Below, in pieces: positions 13,453 through 20,267 of a stretch of DNA of 20,267 nt; the stretch's first letter is position 1, and the number at the start of each line of letters is the position of its first letter. Location of the stretch: the IMG/VR virus record IMGVR_UViG_3300034082_000731, positions 1 to 20,267 of that record; one strand, written 5' to 3'. The notes under the pieces are model-generated. The model was not told the DNA's origin. It did not search any database and saw only the letters and a program-made list of their open reading frames with translations. The DNA comes from a virus. Both the position numbers and the translations under genes were made by a program.

Positions 13453-16400
13453 TTAACATCTGGACTATACGGTAAAGATCTATCTAATTCATTTAATTCA
13501 GCTATAGTAGCACCAGCTCAGAAAATTAAGCCTAAGGTTATTATTAAATGGCTGGACAGTCGTCACTTAGACAATCTTGTTGTAACAACAAATGATGCGC
13601 CAGCTGTTAATTCGTATCCTTCAAGAGGATTTTTCTTCCCTGCATCAGAAGCCTTTAATGGCATTAGGAGACAGTCATTTACATGGGCTGTTGCTGGAGC
13701 CCTGGATGCTGATGGCGATGTGATAAGGGCGGATGGTTCTTGGTATGCAATGCCTTCGTTAACAACAAATGATCTATCTAATACCCAGATGGGTAGTAGT
13801 TTAGAGTTTGGATGGTGGTCTAATAGTGTAAGTAATTCAAATACTCATGCTACATATGACGGGTATGGTTTTGTTACAAGTCCATATATACAAGCTACAT
13901 TCACAACAAGAAAAGTAAATAAGATTCGTATAATTACATCGGAGTTTTATGGACAAATCTCTACATACCTACTGCAAGCATATGACGGGTCATTGAATCT
14001 CATTCTTAATGAGACTGGTACTATCCCTGATGATGGTTACTATAGAGATCACATTCTCTCAGAGGCATTGTCTACAAATAACATTTCAAAAATAAAAGTT
14101 ACTGTGTATACAACTAAAAATCCAGGAGACTATGCTAGGATTCAGGAAATTGTTCCTATTTACGAGGAAGATATCAGTGAATATGTAATGTCATATTCAG
14201 TAAATAGAACAAGGGATATACACTCAACTAGCTTGCCAATCGGTGGTTCTGAAACTGCATCAGTTGATTTAAAACTTGATAATACTGGAAAACTGTTTAA
14301 TATTTTTAATAGTGCATCTACATATGGTAAATACATGGCTAAAGACCTTGAGGTTGAAATATACACTGGGTGGAGAATTAAGAAACCTAGTAGTGATTAT
14401 CTAAATAGCTCTGTATTAACAACACAACTCCAGGCAAATATTTCAAACTCATCTTCAACATTTTCTGTGCTTGATAAATCATCCCTTCCGTCTGGCGGTG
14501 CTGGTAATTACTTTACTGTGGTTATTGATAAGGGGACACAATCCGAGGAAGTAATCTTGTGCTCATCAGTTGATTCTTCAAGTGTTGTGACGGTGTTAGA
14601 AAGAGGTTACGGAGATACTATCGCTAAATCACATACTGTCGGTGCGACAATATCGTTTGATATTTATGAATATGTAAAGAACGGTACTTTTTATGTAGAT
14701 GAATGGACAGTCGGAACTGATATGACTGTTGGTGCAAATCTCCAGGACTGGAGCAAATTTCTTTCTGAAAGGTCAATTAATTATGGTTTCTTTTTACAGA
14801 ACGCCTATGTTGGTGATGCTGTAAAGAATCTTTTGATGAGAGCAAATTTTCCAAGCGCTGATATTAAAAAGTTAAATACTTATAAACAGGGTGCAAAAGA
14901 TCGTGAGGCTGTGTCTCTGTATTCGTTCAACGAACAAACAATTGATAGAAGTGGAAATAGCATTATTCCATCAACTGGATTGAGGGCTCGTTTTTGGGGA
15001 ATGCCAACGAATCAAAAAAATATCCAGTCAGTTAAAGACATTGTTGCTGATGCTATTGATAAAGAACTATCACCAATGGATAAAGCCTTGGGAGAAAAAA
15101 GCTTTGTATCCCCAACACTAACATTACTGTCAAAGAGTATATCAACATCAAATACTAGTGCTCTAGACATATCAAATTATTCTTTTACGGGTAATGATTC
15201 GGCTGTATATTCCGAGTATTTCAATGGGGTGTTTGATGGTTACTACATCCCCACCGACTCTGGTCTACAGAAATTAATTGTTTTTATTTCATATGGCGGT
15301 GTTAGATTATATCTTGATGATATTCTAATCCTTGATAAATACCAGACAACCACTAGCTCAACTAGGTATGAATCAAGCATGGTGAATCTATCAGCTGGTG
15401 TTCCAAGAAAAATAAGAATAGAGTTCTTTCACTCGTTTAATAATTCTGGATCAGCATCATTTAGCATATCGCTATACAAAGCGCTGAGCGGCGGTTCGGA
15501 TGCAATTGTATCAGCAGCAGAATGTTGCACGATTGTTCCATTGGATGCGATTGGAAGCAAGAACTCCTCATCTACATGGTCAACTGCGGATTCATACAAT
15601 CACAGAAACAATGGCGTATACATTAACAATCCAAAGCTAAGTCAACCGACTGGTCTAGTATCAGACCAAACGGATAAGTCGGTACTACTTGAAAACAATG
15701 CGTATATTAGAATTCCATATACGGCAACGAATGATTTGTCAACAAAAAATGAATGGACAATGGAATTTTTTGGGAAGTTCCATGCTCAGAATGTAGGTGC
15801 TGCCCCAGCCCCGATTACTGTTACGAATAGCGGTGCATCTAGCTATTTAATAAACGGAGTTTCTAATGCAACAATTTCCATGGTTCGTGGGGGGCTCTAC
15901 ACACTTCAGGTCAATGCAACTGGTCATCCATTTTGGATTCAAACATCAGCTGGTGCTTATAATGCAGCAAATGTTGTAGCTTCAGGAATTATAAACAATG
16001 GATCTGCAGTTGGAACTATCACATTTCAAGTTCCTGCTAATGCCCCAAGCACCTTGTATTACGCTTGCCAACATCACGCTGCGATGGCTGGAACAATAAC
16101 GATCACAGGGGCAGCAAACCCTTATGAATCAATTTTAGGTGATGGAGAGTACATAAGTAATTGGAGTAATTCAATTGCGACATCTGGTTTTGAGTTTTTT
16201 AACAACTCCGTTTCTCATGGATTTAGATTAAAAACGGTATTAGCTAATAGCGCCGTTGTAACAGAAACAGTATCGTCAAATACAGCACTTTCTAACTCAT
16301 CTTCATATCACATAGTGAGTGTGTATGATGGCTCGGATTTAAAGTATTATGTAAATGGTGTTTTGCAAGACACTGAGGTGATAGAGGGAACTCCAGTAAG

Positions 16401-17694
16401 TTGGGCATCAAAAGATACCACAATTGGGGGTAGAGGAGCAAGCTTTGCGTCTGGAGTAGAGGTTACGCCGCCCACTATCAGAAGCTTCTATGTAGATGAG
16501 TTTGCAGTGTATGACAAAGCACTCACTTCTGAGAATATCAAGGATAGATACATTGAGTCTGCAATGCAACCGCTTACTCAGTTTGCATTTTTGTACGGCA
16601 ATGAAACATCAATTCGTGAAATTATGAATGACATTACATTTGCGGATATGGGTCGTATTTATATAGATGAAAATGATAAAGCTAAATATGAACACTTCTA
16701 TAGGTTCTTTGAACCATCAATTGATCAGCATGCAAATGTTCAGTCATATTTTAGTGACTCAACTAATATTACAAATAGCAATTATAATGTTTCGCTTCAA
16801 TGTAATAAGGTTGTTATACCTATCTCATCAATTCAGACATCTACAAACGCTGTTCAGTCTTTATGGATAGCACCAGATGGTTCAAGCTTGGCTACAACAA
16901 AGCTGACTTCCAATCTGGCATCAAATGCAAATGTTGCATATGTATCAACAACGCTGGATCCTGTTTATGCAGATACTGGGTATATCAAGATAAATAGTGA
17001 GATTATTAAATATATTTCAAAAACAGCTACATCATTTAACGGCTTAGAGAGAGCGCAGTATCAAACAACTGCTGCCGCTCATGTTGCTGATGATAAGGTT
17101 CGTGAGTCTCGCTACTATGATATTAAGTTTGACAAGGCTCCAGCCTATAACATAAAAGCACCATTCATCAGTGCGATTTTGTTTGAAAACCCAAAGAAGG
17201 TTGAAATCACAAAGTATTTACCATATCCATACGGTGCTGAGATGATTCTATCTGCAAGTGAGGATTCTGAAGTTGGCGGGCTCGTATTTCTACAAGGAAC
17301 TGACCCTTTAACAAAGTATCCATACGCAACTGTATTGAGCGGAACAGCGGTGATGATGAGTGAGCAGAATGTTCAGGTTAAGGAACAGTCAGCTTCTTTG
17401 GCTGACAGTATTAAGAAGTACGGTGTTAAGGATGTAACAATTCAAAGCCCGTTTATTACGGATTCAGTTCATGCTAAAAAACTTGCTGATTTTATTATTG
17501 AAAAAACACAAATACCTGTTCCAATCATTAATCTTGATGTAACAGCAATGCCAAAAATCCAATTGGGTGATAGAATTAGAGTAACAAATCTGAGTGCTTT
17601 GGATATTACAAACACTGATTATTGGGTTATTTCTCATAATACAACCATTGGGGATAATGTATCTCAAAATCTGGTGTTAAGGAAGGTTTCATAA
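13450..17694 (+). CDS. Tail hub-like protein with PA14, LamG and cupredoxin domains (1414 aa)
   Basis: The ends look like a tail hub / minor tail protein: an N-terminal region with a beta-sandwich (about 100-230), the segment EDISEYVMSYSVNRTRDIHS (from about 238) and a C-terminal strand-rich part with MPKIQLGDRIRVTNL near 1376. In the middle are inserted binding modules: PA14-like (about 510-700; GLRARFWG, YFNGVFDGYYIP, GGVRLYLDDILI), then LamG-like (about 715-1040; YIRIPYTATNDL, EWTMEFFGKF, YHIVSVYDG, LKYYVNGVL, YVDEFAVYDKAL) interrupted by a cupredoxin at about 783-890. Two similar mini-domains (318-408 and about 1145-1222) flank these insertions. PA14 and LamG modules commonly bind carbohydrates, so a role in host surface attachment is likely. 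The ribosome binding site is GAGGT; the last base of the stop (17694) is the first of the next ATG. Confidence 0.75.
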   Translation: MLTSGLYGKDLSNSFNSAIVAPAQKIKPKVIIKWLDSRHLDNLVVTTNDAPAVNSYPSRGFFFPASEAFNGIRRQSFTWAVAGALDADGDVIRADGSWYAMPSLTTNDLSNTQMGSSLEFGWWSNSVSNSNTHATYDGYGFVTSPYIQATFTTRKVNKIRIITSEFYGQISTYLLQAYDGSLNLILNETGTIPDDGYYRDHILSEALSTNNISKIKVTVYTTKNPGDYARIQEIVPIYEEDISEYVMSYSVNRTRDIHSTSLPIGGSETASVDLKLDNTGKLFNIFNSASTYGKYMAKDLEVEIYTGWRIKKPSSDYLNSSVLTTQLQANISNSSSTFSVLDKSSLPSGGAGNYFTVVIDKGTQSEEVILCSSVDSSSVVTVLERGYGDTIAKSHTVGATISFDIYEYVKNGTFYVDEWTVGTDMTVGANLQDWSKFLSERSINYGFFLQNAYVGDAVKNLLMRANFPSADIKKLNTYKQGAKDREAVSLYSFNEQTIDRSGNSIIPSTGLRARFWGMPTNQKNIQSVKDIVADAIDKELSPMDKALGEKSFVSPTLTLLSKSISTSNTSALDISNYSFTGNDSAVYSEYFNGVFDGYYIPTDSGLQKLIVFISYGGVRLYLDDILILDKYQTTTSSTRYESSMVNLSAGVPRKIRIEFFHSFNNSGSASFSISLYKALSGGSDAIVSAAECCTIVPLDAIGSKNSSSTWSTADSYNHRNNGVYINNPKLSQPTGLVSDQTDKSVLLENNAYIRIPYTATNDLSTKNEWTMEFFGKFHAQNVGAAPAPITVTNSGASSYLINGVSNATISMVRGGLYTLQVNATGHPFWIQTSAGAYNAANVVASGIINNGSAVGTITFQVPANAPSTLYYACQHHAAMAGTITITGAANPYESILGDGEYISNWSNSIATSGFEFFNNSVSHGFRLKTVLANSAVVTETVSSNTALSNSSSYHIVSVYDGSDLKYYVNGVLQDTEVIEGTPVSWASKDTTIGGRGASFASGVEVTPPTIRSFYVDEFAVYDKALTSENIKDRYIESAMQPLTQFAFLYGNETSIREIMNDITFADMGRIYIDENDKAKYEHFYRFFEPSIDQHANVQSYFSDSTNITNSNYNVSLQCNKVVIPISSIQTSTNAVQSLWIAPDGSSLATTKLTSNLASNANVAYVSTTLDPVYADTGYIKINSEIIKYISKTATSFNGLERAQYQTTAAAHVADDKVRESRYYDIKFDKAPAYNIKAPFISAILFENPKKVEITKYLPYPYGAEMILSASEDSEVGGLVFLQGTDPLTKYPYATVLSGTAVMMSEQNVQVKEQSASLADSIKKYGVKDVTIQSPFITDSVHAKKLADFIIEKTQIPVPIINLDVTAMPKIQLGDRIRVTNLSALDITNTDYWVISHNTTIGDNVSQNLVLRKVS
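14410..14676 (+). other. Hub mini-domain, first copy
   Basis: Residues about 321-409 show strands with a late sequence SEEVILCSSVD, then VLERGYGDTIAKSHTVGATI. The pattern (sE.I..., then L.RG.y.T....H..G/D..V) is repeated at 16900-17115. Confidence 0.5.
14977..15552 (+). other. PA14-like domain in the hub protein
   Basis: Residues about 510-701 begin GLRARFWG, typical of PA14 starts (GL.a.yw), followed after a helical spacer by YSEYFNGVFDGYYIP, LIVFISYGGVRLYLDD, and GVPRKIRIEFFHSFNNSGSA. These match the core strands of PA14/GLEYA modules, many of which bind sugars. Calcium-site residues cannot be assigned by eye. Confidence 0.6.
15600..16569 (+). other. LamG / concanavalin-like domain, interrupted
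   Basis: The first part (about residues 717-782) has VLLENNAYIRIPYT and EWTMEFFGKF; the second (about 890-1040) has YHIVSVYDGSDLKYYVNG, DTTIGGRG and SFYVDEFAVYDKALTSENI. Together they give the expected strand order of a LamG jelly roll, split by the cupredoxin insertion. Confidence 0.65.
15796..16119 (+). other. Cupredoxin domain nested in the LamG domain
   Basis: Residues about 783-890 contain ATISMVRGGLYTLQVNATGH, PFWIQTSAG, GTITFQVPANAPSTLYYACQ and HHAAMAGTITI. His 826, Cys 873, His 876 and Met 879 fit the type 1 copper ligand order, with Cys-x2-His-x2-Met spacing as known for amicyanin. Strand pattern and the aromatic YYxC are typical of small cupredoxins. Copper binding is inferred. Confidence 0.72.
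16900..17115 (+). other. Hub mini-domain, second copy
   Basis: Residues about 1151-1222 read YIKINSEIIKYISKTATSFN then GLERAQYQTTAAAHVADDKV, matching the first copy at 14410-14676 in the order sEiI, L.R..y.T....H...D..V. Confidence 0.5.
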
Positions 17695-19262
17695 TGCCTA
17701 GTGAGAATACGATATACTTCTTCCCTGGTCGTGGTGGGCACTCTCATGATGGGAATAATTCAAGCCTAATTGATACCACTCAGTATTCTTTGTTTGATTT
17801 CTCATGGGGTTTGCTTGGGGATCCAGATAGAAGGTCAACACAGTCTCGTAATTACGATAGCTTTAAAAACTTTGTTGTAGAGACTGTCAACTCATCACTA
17901 ATTGAGCCAGCTGGTCTTGTCCTTCAGCCTGGAATTGTGAACGGATCTGCTCATATTATTTCAAGATCAATTGAGGCTAATTCAATTGCGGCAAATGCAT
18001 TGACCGCAAATGAAATTGCTGCGAACACAATTACTTCAAATGAGCTTACAGCTAACTTTGTTCTTGTAAACACCATCATCGCCAGTAACAATTTTAATGG
18101 CACATATAATGCAAATACTTTTGCGTTTAGTAATGCGGGAACTACTGGCTGGGCTATTACAAGCTCAGGAGATGCTGTGTTTACAAATGGACAATTCAGA
18201 GGAAACCTCTTTGTTGGTGCTAACGATTATTGGTATTCAAATGGCGCTTTTGCTCTTGGTGGGAATACTGGTATTTATAGAAATGTTGGCGAGGGAATTA
18301 CTCTTGGAGCAAATGTAACAATACTTGGTGGAGTGACAGCAACCGCTGTATCAACCCCAGGAATTGATATCTTGTCTGATGGGACAATATCTAGCGCAAA
18401 CTTTAATGTATCTGCTAGTGGAGATATCACAGCAACTAATGCGGATATTTCTGGAACAATAAATGCAACATCTGGAAGCATTGCTGGTTGGTCAATAAGC
18501 ACCGACACAATCTCAGCCGACAGTGGGAATATTAGTTTGTACCAAGAAGCTGGGTACGGAGCAGTGATTGCTGGTACTGGCGCTGGAACACAAATTATCT
18601 TGAATTCCGAAGCGCAGTTACATGCAGAGTTTGGCGGTATAGACACTGATATCAATTTCCAAACAGATTCTGCGTATGTTTTCAGGATAACCGATGGTAG
18701 TCAGCTTGCAAGAATTTCTCCATCTTTGATTTCTTTCGTTAGCGGCGTTAATTTTTCAGTGCTATCATATGATAGTATCTATACAACTGGTGAAGCTGGA
18801 ATGAGCACTGGTCTCATTGGTGGTATCGGCATCACATATCCTGGATGTACAACTGGTCCAGGTACTGCTAATTACATGGGGCTTGTTTGGAATAACCCAG
18901 ATATACGAGGCACAGTTGATAATGTCGTATCAACTGTTCTTGGAACAGTATCGGATGTAAGATCAAAGTCGTATATTTTAGATGCAGAAGATACTTGGCT
19001 TAATAAATTATATGATTCATTAAGAGTCGTGTCTTTTAACCCAGTAGATTTATTAGATGAAGAAAATCTGCATTTATACCCAAGAAGACTTGGTTTAATA
19101 GCGCAGGAGCTTAATGAAATTCTGCCTGATTTGGTGGTTTCGGCAAACCCGTATGATGAAGAAGCTTTCCTTTCAGTTAATTATCTTGGACTAGTTCCTT
19201 ATTTAATACAGGCGGTTCAGGATCTAAACAATCGTGTAAAAGAATTGGAAAATGAGGTATAA
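17694..19262 (+). CDS. Tail fibre with C-terminal S74 intramolecular chaperone (522 aa)
   Basis: The N-terminus has FFPGRGGHSHDGNNSSLIDT, a motif seen at the start of phage fibre-like proteins and probably the virion anchor. Next come six tandem five-residue units (residues 92-121, SIEAN, SIAAN, ALTAN, EIAAN, TITSN, ELTAN). The middle is beta-rich and Gly/Ser/Asn/Thr-rich with two GW.I units (GWAITSSGD, GWSISTDTI), common in fibres. From residue 420 the C-terminus matches the Peptidase S74 chaperone: SDVRSKSYILDAEDTW, LGLIAQELNEILPDLV, SVNYLGLVPYLIQAV and a final coiled-coil (NNRVKELENEV). In this family the Ser of SD.R.K, with the Lys, performs self-cleavage after trimer folding. The ATG shares one base with the preceding stop; AAGGAAGG-type sequence lies upstream. 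Confidence 0.85.
   Translation: MPSENTIYFFPGRGGHSHDGNNSSLIDTTQYSLFDFSWGLLGDPDRRSTQSRNYDSFKNFVVETVNSSLIEPAGLVLQPGIVNGSAHIISRSIEANSIAANALTANEIAANTITSNELTANFVLVNTIIASNNFNGTYNANTFAFSNAGTTGWAITSSGDAVFTNGQFRGNLFVGANDYWYSNGAFALGGNTGIYRNVGEGITLGANVTILGGVTATAVSTPGIDILSDGTISSANFNVSASGDITATNADISGTINATSGSIAGWSISTDTISADSGNISLYQEAGYGAVIAGTGAGTQIILNSEAQLHAEFGGIDTDINFQTDSAYVFRITDGSQLARISPSLISFVSGVNFSVLSYDSIYTTGEAGMSTGLIGGIGITYPGCTTGPGTANYMGLVWNNPDIRGTVDNVVSTVLGTVSDVRSKSYILDAEDTWLNKLYDSLRVVSFNPVDLLDEENLHLYPRRLGLIAQELNEILPDLVVSANPYDEEAFLSVNYLGLVPYLIQAVQDLNNRVKELENEV
17967..18056 (+). repeat. Six tandem 5-residue repeats (x-I/L-x-A-N)
   Basis: Units SIEAN, SIAAN, ALTAN, EIAAN, TITSN and ELTAN run without interruption at residues 92-121. 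The phase differs from the classical A(D/N)Lxx pentapeptide repeat. It probably forms a narrow beta-stacked or coiled trimer shaft. Confidence 0.75.
18951..19259 (+). other. Peptidase S74 self-cleaving chaperone domain
   Basis: The domain runs from Ser 420 to the C-terminus (103 residues), a normal length. The predicted cut is just before Ser 420 in SDVRSK. IAQE, Y..L.P.LI.A and the terminal coiled coil are all present, so it looks intact. Confidence 0.85.
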
Positions 19263-19265
19263 ATG
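19254..19265 (+). promoter_or_regulatory. Stop-start junction with embedded ribosome binding site
   Basis: GAGGTATAAATG, identical to 13441-13452, ends the fibre gene (Glu-Val-stop) and starts the next. A third related copy, GAGGTATAATAG, lies at 19453-19464. Confidence 0.6.
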
Positions 19266-19451
19266 AATAAAGATGAATTAACTACATATATTTATAACAA
19301 TATGTCTCAATATAGACCGTCTAATACAACTTTAGCGACAAAGCATGCTGAATCGTTCTGGAGAGTATTTGAAACTAAGTTAGTGTCAAATGATATAGAT
19401 ATCATTGATCTACTGGACACTTTTATTGAAAATACCTTCAAAAGACAATAA
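19263..19451 (+). CDS. Small helical protein of unknown function (62 aa)
   Basis: I do not recognise this 62-residue protein. It is predicted mostly helical by composition (ELTTYIYNNMSQY, ATKHAESFWRVFETKL, IDIIDLLDTFIENTF), acidic, without cysteine, signal peptide or membrane segment. Its start codon follows directly on the fibre stop, with the GAGGT site inside the fibre's last codons, which supports real, coupled translation. It might be a fibre assembly factor or a small virion protein; neither can be shown from the sequence. Confidence 0.6.
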   Translation: MNKDELTTYIYNNMSQYRPSNTTLATKHAESFWRVFETKLVSNDIDIIDLLDTFIENTFKRQ

Positions 19452-19456
19452 TGAGG

Positions 19457-19462
19457 TATAAT
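19457..19462 (+). promoter_or_regulatory. Perfect -10 hexamer just before a start codon
   Basis: TATAAT ends 6 nt before the ATG at 19469, the spacing expected for a leaderless transcript. No good -35 or TGn is seen. The overlapping GAGGT (19453-19457) could instead be a ribosome binding site at 11-nt spacing, so the element is ambiguous. Confidence 0.3.
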
Positions 19463-19468
19463 AGATAA

Positions 19469-20146
19469 ATGGCTTACGAGAACTATTCACAAGTTTCATG
19501 GACTGATGGAACCCCAATTACTGGAGACAGACTTCAGCAGATGTCTACAAACATCCAGCAGGTCAAAGAGGCTACAACTGATAGCCCTGAAGGTGTTAAA
19601 AAGCTTAAAACTGTAACAAGTAATACTGCTTCATACACAGACTTTGCAAACACTCACGAGATTATCAACCTATCAGATGAGTCAGGAACTGGCGGTGGAG
19701 ACAATCGTGTTACTATATCTGCAAATAGATTTTATAGAGTAACTCTTAACTTTACTGGATTTGTTGTTGATACAAAAGGTGCTGAGGACTGCACATATAT
19801 ATTAAGTCTTCATACTGGAACTCATGGTTCCGCTAATACAATGATTTACTCAGCTAGATTCACTCCACCACCTTTTGCTTATATTGATGTCTCTACGCTT
19901 GGAGCAAATGCTACTATATCAAATATTGCATTAAGAAATAATTCTTATGACTCTCGGTTTGGAGCAGGATCTCATTCAGTTGTTCTTCAAAGCAATATAT
20001 CTGGATTTAGCAATGAAGTTTTCTTTGCAGCTATCAATCGTATTCAGGGTGCAAGCGCAACAAATGCCCCAGCTTACTATGTGCCAGCGTCAGCAACTGT
20101 GCAACCCCTTCAGATGTATGTTGAAGATGTAGGTGGAGCGGCATAA
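19469..20146 (+). CDS. Minor tail / tail tip protein, beta-rich C-terminal domain (225 aa)
   Basis: The N-terminus (YSQVSWTDGTPITGDRLQQM, then a short helix) resembles the anchor of many phage tip or fibre proteins, where TPI-T-DRLN.M precedes a helix. The rest, from about residue 55, is a beta-rich module (NRFYRVTLNFTGFVVD, CTYILSLHTG, MIYSARFTP, ATVQPLQMYVEDVG) that ends in a strand carrying QMYVEDVG, as in small jelly-roll appendage domains. It is probably a receptor-contacting or decoration protein at the tail tip. I cannot name the family. It stands 17 nt after the 62-residue gene in the same operon. Confidence 0.6.
   Translation: MAYENYSQVSWTDGTPITGDRLQQMSTNIQQVKEATTDSPEGVKKLKTVTSNTASYTDFANTHEIINLSDESGTGGGDNRVTISANRFYRVTLNFTGFVVDTKGAEDCTYILSLHTGTHGSANTMIYSARFTPPPFAYIDVSTLGANATISNIALRNNSYDSRFGAGSHSVVLQSNISGFSNEVFFAAINRIQGASATNAPAYYVPASATVQPLQMYVEDVGGAA
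20131..20138 (+). promoter_or_regulatory. Ribosome binding site deciding a TTG start
   Basis: AGGTGGAG lies 8 nt before TTG at 20147, which directly follows the preceding stop (20144-20146). It makes TTG the best start for the final partial gene. Confidence 0.55.
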
Positions 20147-20267
20147 TTGGCTAAACCAAAGCTCGCATCGCAGAGAACGGACATAGATTGGTCTGCGAAG
20201 TTTGCATCTGGTGAAGATAGTCCTAATTATAGCGGTGGTAAATACATTGATGATAAAGGTTATGTTC
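20147..20267 (+). CDS. Partial gene at the right edge, TTG start (unknown product)
   Basis: From TTG at 20147 the frame is open to the window end, giving 40 residues starting MAKPKLASQRTDIDW and continuing SAKFASGEDSPNYSGGKY. The preceding stop codon abuts the TTG, and AGGTGGAG lies at good spacing. The product is unrecognised. The Ser/Gly/Asp-rich sequence and position in the tail tip operon suggest another small virion or fibre-associated protein. Confidence 0.55.
   Translation, partial: MAKPKLASQRTDIDWSAKFASGEDSPNYSGGKYIDDKGYV

Noticed and set aside
15015-15021. In-phase A AAA AAT heptamer in the hub gene
   Set aside because: It is a weak slippery type with no downstream structure noticed, and shows that such runs occur by chance here.
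1-20267. CRISPR array, tRNA, integrase, attachment site, insertion sequence or diversity-generating retroelement
   Set aside because: No spaced direct repeats, cloverleaf, transposase, reverse transcriptase or matching template-variable pair was seen on either strand.

Overview
The window is one continuous block of virion structure genes from a tailed double-stranded DNA phage or prophage. All supported genes are on the + strand and tightly packed, and several junctions have 2-9 nt gaps or overlap. The gene order is the classic one for a long, non-contractile (siphovirus-like) tail: head-tail adaptor, head closure, neck protein, tail terminator, major tail tube, tail assembly chaperone with a -1 frameshift, very long tape measure, then distal tail, hub and fibre genes. 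No contractile sheath gene sits beside the tube gene. The DNA is AT-rich. No integrase, tRNA, lysis or replication gene is visible, so lifestyle and host cannot be read directly. The PALLHGGEY-type motifs in the tape measure and possible leaderless starts are reminiscent of actinobacterial phages, and the cupredoxin insertion is reminiscent of aquatic phages, but both are hints only.

Layout. Positions 1-2140 hold the connector and neck genes; the first is cut by the window edge. A 64-residue unknown gene (2166-2360) and the tail tube gene (2376-2954) follow. The gap 2955-3067 holds a strong intrinsic terminator whose loop contains an extended -10 promoter-like sequence. Positions 3068-3699 encode the two-product tail assembly chaperone, with the in-frame slippery heptamer CCCAAAC. 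Positions 3748-11961 encode a 2737-residue tape measure protein. Its last roughly 850 residues look like non-tape cargo: a TVRS/LIPTV-type domain, a glycine-rich hydrophobic stretch and an unidentified globular region, bracketed by two copies of a PALLHGGEY-like motif. Positions 11962-13449 encode two paralogous tail proteins, the second enlarged by about ten 20-residue repeats. Positions 13450-17694 encode a 1414-residue tail hub-like protein with PA14-like and LamG-like domains; a cupredoxin domain with an apparent complete type 1 copper ligand set is nested inside the LamG domain. Positions 17694-19262 encode a fibre with a C-terminal S74 self-cleaving chaperone. Two further small or medium genes and a TTG-started partial gene end the window.

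Working together, the connector genes close the filled head, the chaperone and tape measure template tube polymerisation, and the 11962-20146 genes build the tail tip that meets the cell. The most unusual parts are the tape measure cargo region, the cupredoxin-in-LamG nesting, the repeat-enlarged paralogue and a set of extended -10 elements placed just before genes lacking good ribosome binding sites.
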